From Marinomonas gallaica (GTDB lineage: Bacteria > Pseudomonadota > Gammaproteobacteria > Pseudomonadales > Marinomonadaceae): 64,000 nt of DNA. Shown here piece after piece: positions 1 to 9,147 of this stretch. Position numbers and translations under genes: made by a program. The notes beneath the pieces are model-generated. The model did not search any database. It had not been told where the DNA came from and was given only the letters and a program-made list of their open reading frames with translations. The stretch lies in assembly GCF_001639745.1 (NCBI RefSeq), contig NZ_LTAX01000001.1:398718-462717 (forward strand). The letters run 5' to 3'. Position 1 is the first letter of the stretch. Each line of letters begins with the position of its first letter.

Positions 1-85
1 TGCCAACTCAGCTGAATTACGAGTGCAATTAAAACATGATGACACGCCTCTTGCAGCGACTTGGCTATACCGTTGGTTAAAATAA
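1..85 (+). CDS. opgG: Glucans biosynthesis protein G, C-terminal end (partial)
   Basis: The frame starting at base 2 is open from the window edge to a TAA at 83-85 and encodes 27 residues ending in TWLYRWLK. It lies directly upstream of opgH, and the stop shares its last base with the opgH ATG, the usual opgGH arrangement. OpgG is a periplasmic protein of osmoregulated periplasmic glucan synthesis. Only the tail is visible, so the assignment rests mainly on position and on a beta-rich, OpgG-like end. Confidence 0.7.
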   Translation, partial: ANSAELRVQLKHDDTPLAATWLYRWLK

Positions 86-2220
86 TGATGGATCATAAAA
101 TGAAAGAATCAGGACTCTACGCATTACCCAGTGAGGCAAATCTAGACATGCCTCGTCATGAAGTTGATGAACCTAAAAAAGCCGCTAAAAAGCAGAATCA
201 GCGTTTTTTGGTTACAACATTGCTGTCGCGCCTATTTATCATCGCAGTCACCTTTGGGCTATCAGCCTACGGTGCTAAAGAGATGTATGAGGTATTAAGC
301 ACTAATCAAATCACTTGGTTACAGTGGTTATTCCTAACGCTTTTCTGCATCAATTTTACTTGGATTTCATTTGCGTTTAGTCAGGCGACATTAGGCCTTA
401 TTTTCAAGCTTTCGCCGTTCCGCCAGAAGCGAAGAGAAGAAGATACCGAGAGGGTAACGGCTATTCTATTACCCGTTTATAACGAGGATCCTGTTCGTAT
501 TCGTGCGAGTATCGAAGCCATGCATGATGACCTCGTCGAAAAAGCGCCAGGGAAGTTCGCATTTTTTATTCTAAGTGACACAAACCAAGCTGAAAACAGC
601 ATAAAAGAGAAACAAACCTTCTACCCTATTTTGAATCAAGACGAGCATGCTTGCCCTATTTACTACCGTCGACGCCTTAATAATGCAGAACGTAAAGCCG
701 GCAACGTCTCCGAGTGGGTCACTCGCTTTGGCAGCGATTATGAATGCATGATCGTGCTGGATGCCGACAGCTTAATGAGCGCCGAATGCCTTACTTCAAT
801 GTCACGCCGTATGGCAGCTGAACCTTCTTTAGGTTTGATCCAGACACTACCAACTATTATACGTGCAGATACGCTCTATAGCCGTATTCAGCAGTTTGCC
901 AACCAATGCTTTGGCCCTATCTACGCAGCGGGCTTAACCACATGGCATGGCAATGCGTCTAACTTTTGGGGTCATAACGCTATCATTCGTACCAAGGCGT
1001 TTGCAGAGGCTTGCGGACTGCCTATCTTGCCAGGTAAAGCACCATTTGGCGGCCACGTAATGAGCCACGATTTTATCGAGGCGGCATTGCTTCGTCGTGC
1101 GGGCTGGGGAGTTCGCTTTGATACCGACTTACAAGCGTCCTATGAAGAAGCACCGCCATCACTTATCGATGTTATGGTGCGAGACCGACGTTGGTGTCAA
1201 GGGAACTTGCAGCATAAAGCATTTGTTAATGCGAAAGGGCTCCATTTTGCTTCTCGCATGCACCTAATGACGGGGATTTTTTCTTACTTTAGCGCCGTTT
1301 TTTGGTTTGCGCTGATCTCAGTCGGTTTTGCTCTAGCTGTACAAGCCCACTTTGTTCGCCCTGAGTACTTCAGTAACTTATCGCTTTTCCCAAACTGGCC
1401 AGTATTTGACTTTGAAAAAGCTCGATCACTGTTTGTGCTTTCCATGGCGCTAGTATTAGCTCCTAAACTTTTTGGCTGGCTTAATGCCATGCTTCATTGG
1501 CGCCAGTGCCGAAAATTTGGCGGCCCAATCATGTTGACATTGGACACATTACTAGAGGTCCTTGTCTCTGCATTGTATGCCCCTATTCTGATGTTCTCTC
1601 AATTCCTCGTCGTAATGGATGTCCTTAAAGGAAGAGACAGCGGCTGGAAGCCTCAATCGCGTGATGACGGTGCTAATAAATGGTCTGAAACGACCCGCGC
1701 TCATATTTATCACACTATTTTTGGTCTACTTCTAGCTGCAAGCGCCTATTTTTTAAGCGCACAATTATTTTATTGGTCTCTACCTATCACATTCGGACTT
1801 ATTTGCTCCATTCCCTTGTCTTGGTTAAGTGGTGGCGCTAAACGCGGTAACTTGCTATCGAAACTTGGCTTACTAAAAGGTCCAGAAGAACGACGACCAA
1901 CAGCCATCGTTAAACGACTTGAGCAAAAAATACATCAATTAGATCAGAATAATCCGCTAGACTTGGATCAAGACGTGCCACTTAAAAGCTACATCGACAA
2001 TGTCAGCTTTTACACGTGGCACTTAGCTCAGTTACCGGAGCAGGAAGGCCAACAATTCGACCGTCATAAAGTTTGCGCCGCTTGGCAAATAGAGAGCAGC
2101 GACAGTATTGAAGAGCTTATGAGTCATTTAAATGAACAAGAGCATCTGGCCATTATCAAATACCGATCCCTATTCGTGAAGTTGCAGAAGTTTTTACCAA
2201 AAAATAAGGCCTGCGCCTAA
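85..2220 (+). CDS. opgH: Glucans biosynthesis glucosyltransferase H
   Basis: OpgH is an inner-membrane family 2 glycosyltransferase that polymerises glucose from UDP-glucose into the beta-1,2 backbone of osmoregulated periplasmic glucans. About 711 residues. Two membrane segments lie near the N-terminus (about 40-65 and 75-100). The cytoplasmic catalytic domain carries LDAD (225-228) and DRRW (367-370), and further membrane segments follow from about residue 385. It is shorter than E. coli OpgH (847 aa), mostly at the N-terminus, as in several marine relatives. I chose the ATG at 85, which overlaps the opgG stop (TAATG); the ATG at 88 is equally possible. A TTG further upstream would lie inside opgG. 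Translational coupling to opgG is likely. Confidence 0.93.
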   Translation: MMDHKMKESGLYALPSEANLDMPRHEVDEPKKAAKKQNQRFLVTTLLSRLFIIAVTFGLSAYGAKEMYEVLSTNQITWLQWLFLTLFCINFTWISFAFSQATLGLIFKLSPFRQKRREEDTERVTAILLPVYNEDPVRIRASIEAMHDDLVEKAPGKFAFFILSDTNQAENSIKEKQTFYPILNQDEHACPIYYRRRLNNAERKAGNVSEWVTRFGSDYECMIVLDADSLMSAECLTSMSRRMAAEPSLGLIQTLPTIIRADTLYSRIQQFANQCFGPIYAAGLTTWHGNASNFWGHNAIIRTKAFAEACGLPILPGKAPFGGHVMSHDFIEAALLRRAGWGVRFDTDLQASYEEAPPSLIDVMVRDRRWCQGNLQHKAFVNAKGLHFASRMHLMTGIFSYFSAVFWFALISVGFALAVQAHFVRPEYFSNLSLFPNWPVFDFEKARSLFVLSMALVLAPKLFGWLNAMLHWRQCRKFGGPIMLTLDTLLEVLVSALYAPILMFSQFLVVMDVLKGRDSGWKPQSRDDGANKWSETTRAHIYHTIFGLLLAASAYFLSAQLFYWSLPITFGLICSIPLSWLSGGAKRGNLLSKLGLLKGPEERRPTAIVKRLEQKIHQLDQNNPLDLDQDVPLKSYIDNVSFYTWHLAQLPEQEGQQFDRHKVCAAWQIESSDSIEELMSHLNEQEHLAIIKYRSLFVKLQKFLPKNKACA

Positions 2221-2225
2221 TCCCC

Positions 2226-2255
2226 AAAACCGCTACGCTGTAGCGGTTTTTTTTT
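2226..2255 (+). terminator. Rho-independent terminator after opgH
   Basis: An 11-bp perfect stem (2226-2236 with 2240-2250) with a GCT loop is followed by a run of T, starting 5 bases after the opgH stop. Confidence 0.92.
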
Positions 2256-2502
2256 ATACTGAAGCACACAGATATAACCACTATGATGTGTATTTCTAGG
2301 TTGATATAAAAAAGAATGAATCACGCATAACTTCAGTAAGTGGCGCTTACCTCTCCCCATTAAGCCTATTTTCATGACGTAGATTAATAAATATCTCTTA
2401 TTGAACACACGTATCTCTCATAAATTGATCTAGGTTAATTTCTTTATTCTGCTAAGGCGTATGGTTAGCACATCTTACTTGCGTCCATCAGGAGACTTTG
2501 AT

Positions 2503-3111
2503 ATGAAATCTGTAACTAAATTCGCTCTACTTTCTGCTGCAATCGTTAGCGCACCATTCGCTATGGCTCACGAAGCGGGTGATATGTTTGTTCGTGGCGG
2601 TCTAATCAATGTTATGCCAGACGAAAGCAGCACTGGTCTTGACCTTAGTGTGGGCAACGATCTTCAAGTTGGCCTAACAGCAACCTACATGTACTCTGAT
2701 AATGTCGGTATTGAATTGTTGGCAGCTACGCCATTTACTCACGATGTTACGCTAGCCGGTGCAGGTAAAATCGGTGAAGTGTCTCACCTTCCGCCTTCAT
2801 TGATGGCGCAGTACTACTTCGGCAATGCTGAAAGCACTGTACGTCCTTACGTAGGTGCAGGCTTGAACTACACCGTTTTCTTCGATGAAGAAACAACGGG
2901 CGCCATTGCCGGTACTGATCTTGACCTTGATAACTCGTTTGGCCTAGCGCTTCAAGCTGGTGTGGATTACAACATCTCTAAAAACTTGTTTGTAAACGCA
3001 TCTCTTTGGTACATGGATATCAGCACTGATGTGAAACTCGATGGTGTTAAATCTGCTGAACTTGATATCGACCCACTAGGCTTCATGGCAAGCGTTGGCT
3101 ACACTTTCTAA
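2503..3111 (+). CDS. OmpW family outer-membrane protein
   Basis: An eight-stranded outer-membrane beta-barrel of the OmpW family, thought to form a narrow hydrophobic channel; its physiological role varies between species. 202 residues. The signal peptide is MKSVTKFALLSAAIVSAPFA-MA, followed by a mature start HEAGDMFVRGG that is characteristic of OmpW. Alternating hydrophobic strands and a terminal phenylalanine (GYTF) give the barrel-assembly signal. I chose the ATG at 2503, which has AGGAG about 8 bases upstream and opens a proper signal peptide, over the in-frame ATG at 2461. It has its own terminator and is probably monocistronic. Confidence 0.92.
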   Translation: MKSVTKFALLSAAIVSAPFAMAHEAGDMFVRGGLINVMPDESSTGLDLSVGNDLQVGLTATYMYSDNVGIELLAATPFTHDVTLAGAGKIGEVSHLPPSLMAQYYFGNAESTVRPYVGAGLNYTVFFDEETTGAIAGTDLDLDNSFGLALQAGVDYNISKNLFVNASLWYMDISTDVKLDGVKSAELDIDPLGFMASVGYTF

Positions 3112-3138
3112 GCATTGATTCGCTGCTTATGCTTTTAT

Positions 3139-3172
3139 AAAGCCCTAATGGCATACCATTAGGGCTTTTTTA
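3139..3172 (+). terminator. Rho-independent terminator after the OmpW gene
   Basis: The stem AAGCCCTAATGG pairs with its complement around a short CATA-type loop and is followed by a T run. It sits about 28 bases after the stop. Confidence 0.92.
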
Positions 3173-3347
3173 CGCCTTAAAAATATGTCAAGAAACACCC
3201 AAATCACTACTACTTTGGCAACTTCATGCATATAACCTGAAGCAACAGCACATCAAAAAAGAAGACGTCGCACTTTGTATTTACTCCATTTCTAATTCGG
3301 TCAACACTGAAATAGTTCAAACCAAATTGGTCACAAGGAGTAATACA

Positions 3348-3926
3348 ATGAAAAAAGTAATGCCTATTTTAGCAAGCACCCTTGCCCTTACATCTTTTGC
3401 ATCGGTTGCTCAGGCTCAAGACTGGAGCACGAATGAAAGTGGCTTATACGTTGGTGGTAATTACGGCTACCTTAAAGTAGATGGCGATGATGACTTCGAT
3501 GACAACAACGACGTTTGGCAAGGTTTAATTGGTTACCGCTTTAATCAATATATGGCATTAGAGGGTGGTTACACGGACTTCGGTTCTTATGGCAGTGACA
3601 TTGCTAATGCTGAAACGGATGGCTACAGTGCAGCGGTAAAAGGTATCCTACCTCTAACTGAGTCTATTGAGTTCTTCGCCAAAGCAGGTCAAGTATGGTA
3701 CGACACTGACTACTCCGTTGCAGGCTTCAAAGGCAGTTCAGATGATGAAGCCCTATTTGCAGGAGCAGGTTTTAACTTCAAGCTGTCCGATCAATTACTA
3801 TTAAATGCCCAATACACTTGGTATGACGCTGATCTGAGTGTAGATGAAGCTGCGGATGATATTGAAAATACCGACTTCGACACAAACTTTAATCAAGCAA
3901 GTGTCGGTGTAGAGTACCGCTTCTAA
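3348..3926 (+). CDS. OmpA-barrel-like outer-membrane protein
   Basis: A small outer-membrane beta-barrel of the OmpA transmembrane-domain type, with no C-terminal peptidoglycan-binding domain. 192 residues. The signal peptide (MKKVMPILASTLALTSFASVAQA) ends before QDW. The N-terminal strand reads GLYVGGNYGYLKV, and the acidic loop near residues 40-50 (DDDFDDNND) would face outward. The C-terminus VEYRF is a typical barrel signal. I chose the ATG at 3348 because AAGGAG lies just upstream and the signal peptide begins there; the ATG-less extension from 3327 is not supported. Role unknown; structural porin or adhesin-like functions are both possible. Confidence 0.85.
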   Translation: MKKVMPILASTLALTSFASVAQAQDWSTNESGLYVGGNYGYLKVDGDDDFDDNNDVWQGLIGYRFNQYMALEGGYTDFGSYGSDIANAETDGYSAAVKGILPLTESIEFFAKAGQVWYDTDYSVAGFKGSSDDEALFAGAGFNFKLSDQLLLNAQYTWYDADLSVDEAADDIENTDFDTNFNQASVGVEYRF

Positions 3927-3945
3927 ATGTTTAATTTAAAGTATC

Positions 3946-3976
3946 AAAAGCCCGCACAAGAAGTGCGGGCTTTTTT
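3946..3976 (+). terminator. Rho-independent terminator after the barrel gene
   Basis: AAGCCCGCAC pairs with GTGCGGGCTT across a 5-base loop, followed by six T. It is probably used in both directions, since the minus-strand MFS gene ends at 3988. Confidence 0.92.
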
Positions 3977-3987
3977 GTGTCCATAAG

Positions 3988-5211
3988 CTAACGAGATGCT
4001 AAGTCAAAACGTTTTACTTGACGATAAAGACTGGTCCCCGCTATTAATGCGATAAGAGCAAAACCAACCCAAACGAACTCCCTTGGAACCGTTTCTGCTG
4101 ATAGCAGAGCTCCAACACCGACGTTTCCGGTAAACGCAGCGATACCACCTACACAGGAATACAACCCATAGTAGCTGCCTAGCTCTGATTTATGACAAAA
4201 CTTAGGGACATAAGAGCCAAGTAGAGGCAACACCAGCATTGAACCAAGACTGAATATTATGGCGTAAGCGATAAAATTTGCCCAAGGAAAATGTGTCACG
4301 TGCGCGAGAAAAAACAGTGAAGCGTTCCCCATCAAAAAGATCCCTAGGCCCATGGCTTTAGCGCTCCCCATACCATTAGCCACCCAACGACTGATCGGCA
4401 TTTGCAGTAAAATCCCCATAATTGAAGACGTCATGAAGACCCACGTAATCACATCGGTGCCTAATCCACGATGCTCCACTTCACTGGGCAGTGATAAATA
4501 CAATTGGTGAAAGAACAAATGGAATGCACAAGCGCAAGCAATAAACTTCATGAACTGTCGATTCAGCAGCATTGAATGCCACTGCTGCCAAAATGAAGCG
4601 CCCGGTCCACTTCGCTTTTCTTGCTCCACTAAATCGGGTAAAAAGCGCCACTGAATGACAAACAAAAGTGAGAATAATAATGCCGCACCTAAGCCTACCC
4701 ATTGAAAGCTTAAACTAATCAGAGAAATCCCAAGTAATGGCCCTAAAAACATTCCTGCTTCGCTGGTCCAGTTTTGCATGGCAAAGATTCGATCCCGACG
4801 AACCTGATCGGGCGCTTCATAGGCCAAATAAGCATTACTTGAAGGCGTAAACAAAGCACCAGCAAACCCCGTCAGAAAGGCCCCAAGCAGCAATAACGGT
4901 AAATTGGCAGCAAAGCCTAATAATACAAACCCAGCCACTCGAACTAGGCATCCCATTAAGATTAAACGTCGGTAGCCTAAATAATCACCTAATGTACCAC
5001 CGACTAGAAATAAGCCTTGTTGGCTCAATACTCGAAGACCTATTACTAATCCTACATGCCAAGGACTTAGCCCTAAATTTCGCTGCAGATGATCAGCTAG
5101 ATACGGCAGCAACATGTAAAAACCAAGATTGAAGGTAAAGCCATTAATCACTAATACTCGACCCGCCGCAGAGAGCTGTCGCCAGTCGGCTAAGAAATGA
5201 TTTGTATTCAT
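3988..5211 (-). CDS. MFS transporter, MdtH-like
   Basis: A 407-residue major facilitator superfamily carrier with about 12 hydrophobic segments. The motif GGTLGDYLGYRR in the loop between helices 2 and 3 is the conserved MFS motif A. Family resemblance is to the drug/solute exporters around MdtH. It follows the iron-type ABC permease and ATPase genes on the same strand, 84 bases after the ATPase stop, so it could be co-transcribed with them; in such loci MFS proteins often move siderophores across the inner membrane. That role is inference from context. Substrate and direction cannot be read from the sequence. Confidence 0.8.
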   Translation of the reverse strand: MNTNHFLADWRQLSAAGRVLVINGFTFNLGFYMLLPYLADHLQRNLGLSPWHVGLVIGLRVLSQQGLFLVGGTLGDYLGYRRLILMGCLVRVAGFVLLGFAANLPLLLLGAFLTGFAGALFTPSSNAYLAYEAPDQVRRDRIFAMQNWTSEAGMFLGPLLGISLISLSFQWVGLGAALLFSLLFVIQWRFLPDLVEQEKRSGPGASFWQQWHSMLLNRQFMKFIACACAFHLFFHQLYLSLPSEVEHRGLGTDVITWVFMTSSIMGILLQMPISRWVANGMGSAKAMGLGIFLMGNASLFFLAHVTHFPWANFIAYAIIFSLGSMLVLPLLGSYVPKFCHKSELGSYYGLYSCVGGIAAFTGNVGVGALLSAETVPREFVWVGFALIALIAGTSLYRQVKRFDLASR

Positions 5212-5295
5212 ATAATTAAAAGTCGTCTGTATAGAAAAGGGCCTAGCACAATAAAAGACTAGACCTTTGTTTGAATAAACGGCGTTTATAGAAAA

Positions 5296-6132
5296 CTATA
5301 GAGCTCGTTCTTTAGTAGACTGCTCTGAGGTGACAAGCGTGTCTTTCATCGACATAAATGCTCTCGCACCACGTCGTTGGGTTCTTACAAAAGGAACACC
5401 TAGGCTATCGAGCTGAATATCCGCTTTGACCCCATAGACGTCTTCGATTAAATCAGCCGTTAAAATGTCTTTGGGAGCACCTTGCGCGACCACTTTCCCA
5501 CCTTTAAGTACCAACAGGTTATCCGCGTATTGCGCCGCTAAGTTTAGATCGTGCAAAATCATCAGCGAAATCCAGCCTTTCTGCTTAGTCTGCTGGTCAA
5601 GATGATCTAAAAGCACCTGCTGAAAGTGGAGATCTAACGCACTCACTGGCTCATCTAGCATCAATATTTCAGGTTTTCGCATAAGTGCTTGCGCAAACAA
5701 GATCATCTGGCACTGTCCACCACTCAAAGTCCTGACATCTCGATTAGCCAAATGTAACAAACCTATTTGATCCAACGCCTGAAGTGCTTCTTCTAAAAGG
5801 CTGTCTCCGAGTTTTAACGATAATGCATTTAATTGGCCCAGCAGTACCACTTCCAACACACTGAGGCCTACATCAAGGTTAATGTCCTGAGGCATATAAC
5901 CAAAGCGCTGACGCCATGGGTTAAGCGTCGCTTTGGTTAATGCTGCACTTTGGTATAGCACTTCGCCAGACTGCGGTTGAATATCACCGAACAAGGTCTT
6001 TAACAAAGAACTTTTACCCGTGCCATTTGGCCCAATAATTACATGTGTTTTACCCTGATCAAGCGTAAAATTCATGTTATCAGCCAACACAAGATCATCA
6101 AATGCTAGTGATAAATTGCGAACTTCCAACAT
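5296..6132 (-). CDS. ABC transporter ATP-binding protein, iron(III)-siderophore/haem/cobalamin type
   Basis: The cytoplasmic ATPase of a FecE/FepC/HmuV-type importer. 278 residues. Walker A is GPNGTGKSS near residue 34, the ABC signature LSGGQ near 135, Walker B ILMLDEP with the D-loop SALD, then the switch histidine in ILHDLN. The C-terminal 40 residues form an extra tail. It starts 2 bases after the permease stop, so the two are translationally linked. The ligand is unproven: ferric siderophore, haem and cobalamin systems share this ATPase type, and the Fur-like site upstream of the locus favours iron. Confidence 0.88.
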   Translation of the reverse strand: MLEVRNLSLAFDDLVLADNMNFTLDQGKTHVIIGPNGTGKSSLLKTLFGDIQPQSGEVLYQSAALTKATLNPWRQRFGYMPQDINLDVGLSVLEVVLLGQLNALSLKLGDSLLEEALQALDQIGLLHLANRDVRTLSGGQCQMILFAQALMRKPEILMLDEPVSALDLHFQQVLLDHLDQQTKQKGWISLMILHDLNLAAQYADNLLVLKGGKVVAQGAPKDILTADLIEDVYGVKADIQLDSLGVPFVRTQRRGARAFMSMKDTLVTSEQSTKERAL

Positions 6133-6134
6133 GT

Positions 6135-7190
6135 TTAGCGCCTCTTACCAATAATTAGCCAAAAGAAAAACGGCACCCCAATAATGGCTGTGACGATTCC
6201 TATTGGGAATAACGCTCCCGGTACAATCACCTTCGATAAAACGGAGGCACTGGATAATAGGAATGCCCCGACCAAAAACGATAGTGGCAAGAAATAGCGT
6301 TGATCTTCGCCTACCAACATTCGAGCAATGTTCGGAGCAACAATGCCGATAAAACCAATGATACCAACAAAACTGGTTGCGGTGGCGGTCATAACCGCAA
6401 CAATAATCAATGTTTTCAAGCGTAATTGAGTGACATTGACACCTAAGCTCTTCGCACGCTCTTCGCCTAGTCTTAATGCCGTCAGTTTCCATGAGTCTTT
6501 CATTAATACTGCGGTACAACTCAAAGTTACGACAGCGGTAATGGCTACGTTGCTCCATGTCGCTTTAGTTAAGCTGCCAAATAGCCAGAATAGGATTTGC
6601 TGGCTCAACTCAGGGGATGAAACAAACTGCACTAAAGACAAAAGCGACTGAAAAAGAAATAACAAGGCAATGCCAGACAAGATTAATTGACCCGATGTTA
6701 TATGTCGCATCATCGCTAACCCAAAGAGTAAGCTTGCTGATAACATACAGCAGACAAACGCTCCGACAGGCACAGCGATTTCAGCACTCATGCCCAACGA
6801 GCCCGCATACAACATTAAGGCAGCACCAAACCCTGCGGCTGCGGCCATCCCCAAGGTGTAGGGACTCGCCATAGGGTTGTTTAATAAGGTCTGCATTTCC
6901 GCTCCCCCTACACCCAGCGATCCGCCAACAATTACCGCCATTAAGGCAATCGGTAAACGTAAATTGGTCACGATCACTTCGGTCGTTCGAGCCACATCTA
7001 CAGGTAGTCCTAGCATGTTCAAGAGGGCGTTAGAGACATCCTGAATGCCTAACAAAGAGGGTCCGGTGGCAATATCAAAAACAAACGAGCACAGTAACAG
7101 CAACAATAAACTCGTTAGAACAAACCAACGACGCTTTTCAAAACGACGCTGTGTATTGACGGCTTCGGTGATTAGGGCAGAATTCAGCAT
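6135..7190 (-). CDS. FecCD-family ABC transporter permease
   Basis: The inner-membrane permease of an iron/cobalamin-type importer (BtuC/FecCD fold). 351 residues with about ten hydrophobic helices. The stretch GGAEMQTLLNNPMASPYTLG is the hallmark motif of the family, and GFIGIVAPNIAR is the coupling-helix region that contacts the ATPase. It is the first gene of the leftward operon and diverges from the periplasmic binding protein gene. With a single permease gene, the transporter would use a homodimer. ATG start at 7190. Confidence 0.92.
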   Translation of the reverse strand: MLNSALITEAVNTQRRFEKRRWFVLTSLLLLLLCSFVFDIATGPSLLGIQDVSNALLNMLGLPVDVARTTEVIVTNLRLPIALMAVIVGGSLGVGGAEMQTLLNNPMASPYTLGMAAAAGFGAALMLYAGSLGMSAEIAVPVGAFVCCMLSASLLFGLAMMRHITSGQLILSGIALLFLFQSLLSLVQFVSSPELSQQILFWLFGSLTKATWSNVAITAVVTLSCTAVLMKDSWKLTALRLGEERAKSLGVNVTQLRLKTLIIVAVMTATATSFVGIIGFIGIVAPNIARMLVGEDQRYFLPLSFLVGAFLLSSASVLSKVIVPGALFPIGIVTAIIGVPFFFWLIIGKRR

Positions 7191-7275
7191 ACATCTATTT
7201 TCTAGGCCACCCTTAGCCGCTAATAGGCAGGGTAGGAGTTAATGAATTAAAATTAGCCAGCAAAGTATAAACGAT

Positions 7276-7294
7276 AATGGTTTGCGAAATCATT
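7276..7294. promoter_or_regulatory. Candidate Fur box between the divergent iron-uptake genes
   Basis: A 19-bp imperfect dyad: AATGGTTT at 7276-7283 and AAATCATT at 7287-7294 match as inverted repeats at 7 of 8 positions around GCG, preceded by GAT. Size, AT-richness and position between two divergent iron-type transport units fit a Fur operator. The match to the GATAATGATAATCATTATC consensus is only partial, so this is inference. Confidence 0.45.
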
Positions 7295-7386
7295 TAAAAT
7301 CAAAGTAAAATGTGATGCATAGGTATTTTAGATATCGAGTTTCATTCACGGAATATTTTACAGCGAATTTTACAAAGGAAATTCCC

Positions 7387-8472
7387 ATGATGCCAAAATT
7401 AGTGGCGCTTACTTCAATCGCTCTAGCATCCAGCCTCAGCTTCGCACAAGACGTCACTATTTCTGATGTGTTGGATCGTCAAGTTACCTTCGATGCTCCT
7501 GCAAAACGTGTTGTAGTGGGTTTCTATCCTGAAGACTACATGGCGATTGGTACTGAGATTGCCTATGACAATGTTGTTGGTATGTCTAAATACATTTGGC
7601 AGGCACGTCCATCGAATTGGGATATGTACGTTGAACATCGACCGTCTTTAGCAGAGATTCCAGGGATTGGACGTGTTGACACTAAAACCTTTTCCGTTGA
7701 AAAAATTATTAGCTTAAACCCAGACCTTATTATGCTGGCTGATTGGCAATTCAAAGGTCTAGGCAGCGATGTCGAACGCCTAGAAAATGCTGGTATCCCT
7801 GTCGTAGTGGTGGATTATAATGCTCAAACTCTTGATCTTCATATGAAAAGCACTGAAATCATTGGTGTCATTACAGGTCAAGAAGAACGGGCTCAAGCGA
7901 TTGCTAATGAATACAAACATAACTTAAGTATGATTCAGGAACGTCTTGAAGAAGCAAACCTACCTAAGCCGACGGTATATACTGAATACGGCGCTGCTGG
8001 CGTCGATGAAGTCGGCTATACCTTTGGTAAGAATATGTGGGGCGCTATTTCGACCATGGCTGGTGGTGAAAATATTTCAGCACCCTACGTCGAATGGTGG
8101 GGCAAGCTTAACCCTGAACAAATCCTTGCAGCTGACCCTGATGTCATTGTCATGACTGGCTATGAGACAGGTAATGGTGATACCTCAATGATCATGGGGC
8201 AAGGCGTCGACGAAGCGACAGCAAAACAACGCTTGGAAGGCTTTAAACAACGTACCGGGTGGTCTACGCTGACCGCTGTTAAAAACAACCGCATGTATGG
8301 GGCATACCACGGCGCGTGCCGTACCATCCTTGATGGGGCCATGATTCAGTTTTATGCAAAAGCCATGTATCCAGACTTATTCAGTGATCTAGACCCTGAT
8401 GCAGCCTACCAAGACTTTTATAAAAAGTACTTACCTGTGACACCTAAAGGTACTTTCGTAACAGAGCTATAG
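7387..8472 (+). CDS. ABC transporter substrate-binding protein, iron/siderophore type
   Basis: The periplasmic solute-binding partner of the divergent FecCD-type permease and ATPase. 361 residues. The signal peptide (MMPKLVALTSIALASSLSFA) is followed by a class III binding-protein fold: VTISDVLDRQVTFDAPAKRVV opens the first lobe, KIISLNPDLIML and QILAADPDVIVM are the paired lobe signatures, and a long helix links the lobes. I chose the ATG at 7387, after AAAGGA, rather than the upstream in-frame ATG at 7312, which would put 25 non-signal residues first. Ligand unproven; a ferric siderophore is most likely given the Fur-like site. Confidence 0.88.
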   Translation: MMPKLVALTSIALASSLSFAQDVTISDVLDRQVTFDAPAKRVVVGFYPEDYMAIGTEIAYDNVVGMSKYIWQARPSNWDMYVEHRPSLAEIPGIGRVDTKTFSVEKIISLNPDLIMLADWQFKGLGSDVERLENAGIPVVVVDYNAQTLDLHMKSTEIIGVITGQEERAQAIANEYKHNLSMIQERLEEANLPKPTVYTEYGAAGVDEVGYTFGKNMWGAISTMAGGENISAPYVEWWGKLNPEQILAADPDVIVMTGYETGNGDTSMIMGQGVDEATAKQRLEGFKQRTGWSTLTAVKNNRMYGAYHGACRTILDGAMIQFYAKAMYPDLFSDLDPDAAYQDFYKKYLPVTPKGTFVTEL

Positions 8473-8481
8473 CTATCAAGT

Positions 8482-8515
8482 AACAAGCAGGGCAACGACC
8501 CTGCTTGTTCTCATT
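8482..8515. terminator. Bidirectional terminator between the binding-protein and pseudoazurin genes
   Basis: AACAAGCAGGG (8482-8492) pairs perfectly with CCCTGCTTGTT (8499-8509). The genes converge here, with stops 10 bases to the left and 6 bases to the right. Flanking T and A runs are short. Confidence 0.75.
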
Positions 8516-8955
8516 TACTGAATTTGACTCTTTATAAGATCTAAGCGTTCCGGATTGACCACCACTTTATCCTTAATGGCATCATAAGCCTGGTCAAACT
8601 GTGCCTGATTACCGGCCTCTCCTACTTGAATAACCCCCACCATGCCCATCATCAAATGCGGCGGACAAAAATACAACGACAGTCCTTCATGAGTCAGTTC
8701 TACAGTGTAGGTTTGATTAAACTTAGAGGTCCAACCCGCTTGCCCTGCTGGCGTTAATTGAGACTTAGTGTGATGTCCTGGCTGAGTTGGCACAAAAGTA
8801 ACCGTATCACCCACGTCCGCTTGAATGTAATCAGGCTCAAACACCATCGGCCCTTTTTCGCCATAACTTAACATCTTAACCTGCCAATCTTTCGCTACTA
8901 CAGTGCTACTGAGCAGTACACCGACTCCTAGTACTAACGTTTTAAATACCATCAT
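8515..8955 (-). CDS. Pseudoazurin (type 1 blue copper protein)
   Basis: A periplasmic electron carrier with one type 1 copper. 146 residues: signal peptide to about residue 21 (ending VVA), then a cupredoxin domain. Copper ligands are visible: His61 or 62 in PGHH, Cys97 and His100 in YFCPPH, and Met105 in LMMGM, the C-x2-H-x4-M spacing of pseudoazurins. Pseudoazurins usually donate electrons to nitrite or nitrous-oxide reductase or to cytochrome peroxidases; none of these genes is in the window, so the partner is unknown. Either of two adjacent ATGs can be the start. Confidence 0.9.
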   Translation of the reverse strand: MMVFKTLVLGVGVLLSSTVVAKDWQVKMLSYGEKGPMVFEPDYIQADVGDTVTFVPTQPGHHTKSQLTPAGQAGWTSKFNQTYTVELTHEGLSLYFCPPHLMMGMVGVIQVGEAGNQAQFDQAYDAIKDKVVVNPERLDLIKSQIQ

Positions 8956-9147
8956 TCACAATACTCACTTTTACAATAAGAATACGACCAGAGACGCTTA
9001 TTTTGGTTCGCAGACTTATTCCTAATTTACATATATCCCATTAAAAACGTTCGTTACTTAACAAAAGCGTCATATAAAGTGCGCGTAACTGAAAACTACT
9101 CATCGTACCTTAGAAGGAATTTATTCTAACAACTAACGGAGTTACCT

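Noticed and set aside
6145..6874. Several 70-140 codon ORFs antisense or out of frame to the FecCD permease
   Set aside because: Shadows of a well-supported gene in other frames.
9050..9120. CGTCATATAAAG near the phytase-like gene as a Pho box
   Set aside because: Only one half resembles the consensus; the second and third repeats are too poor.
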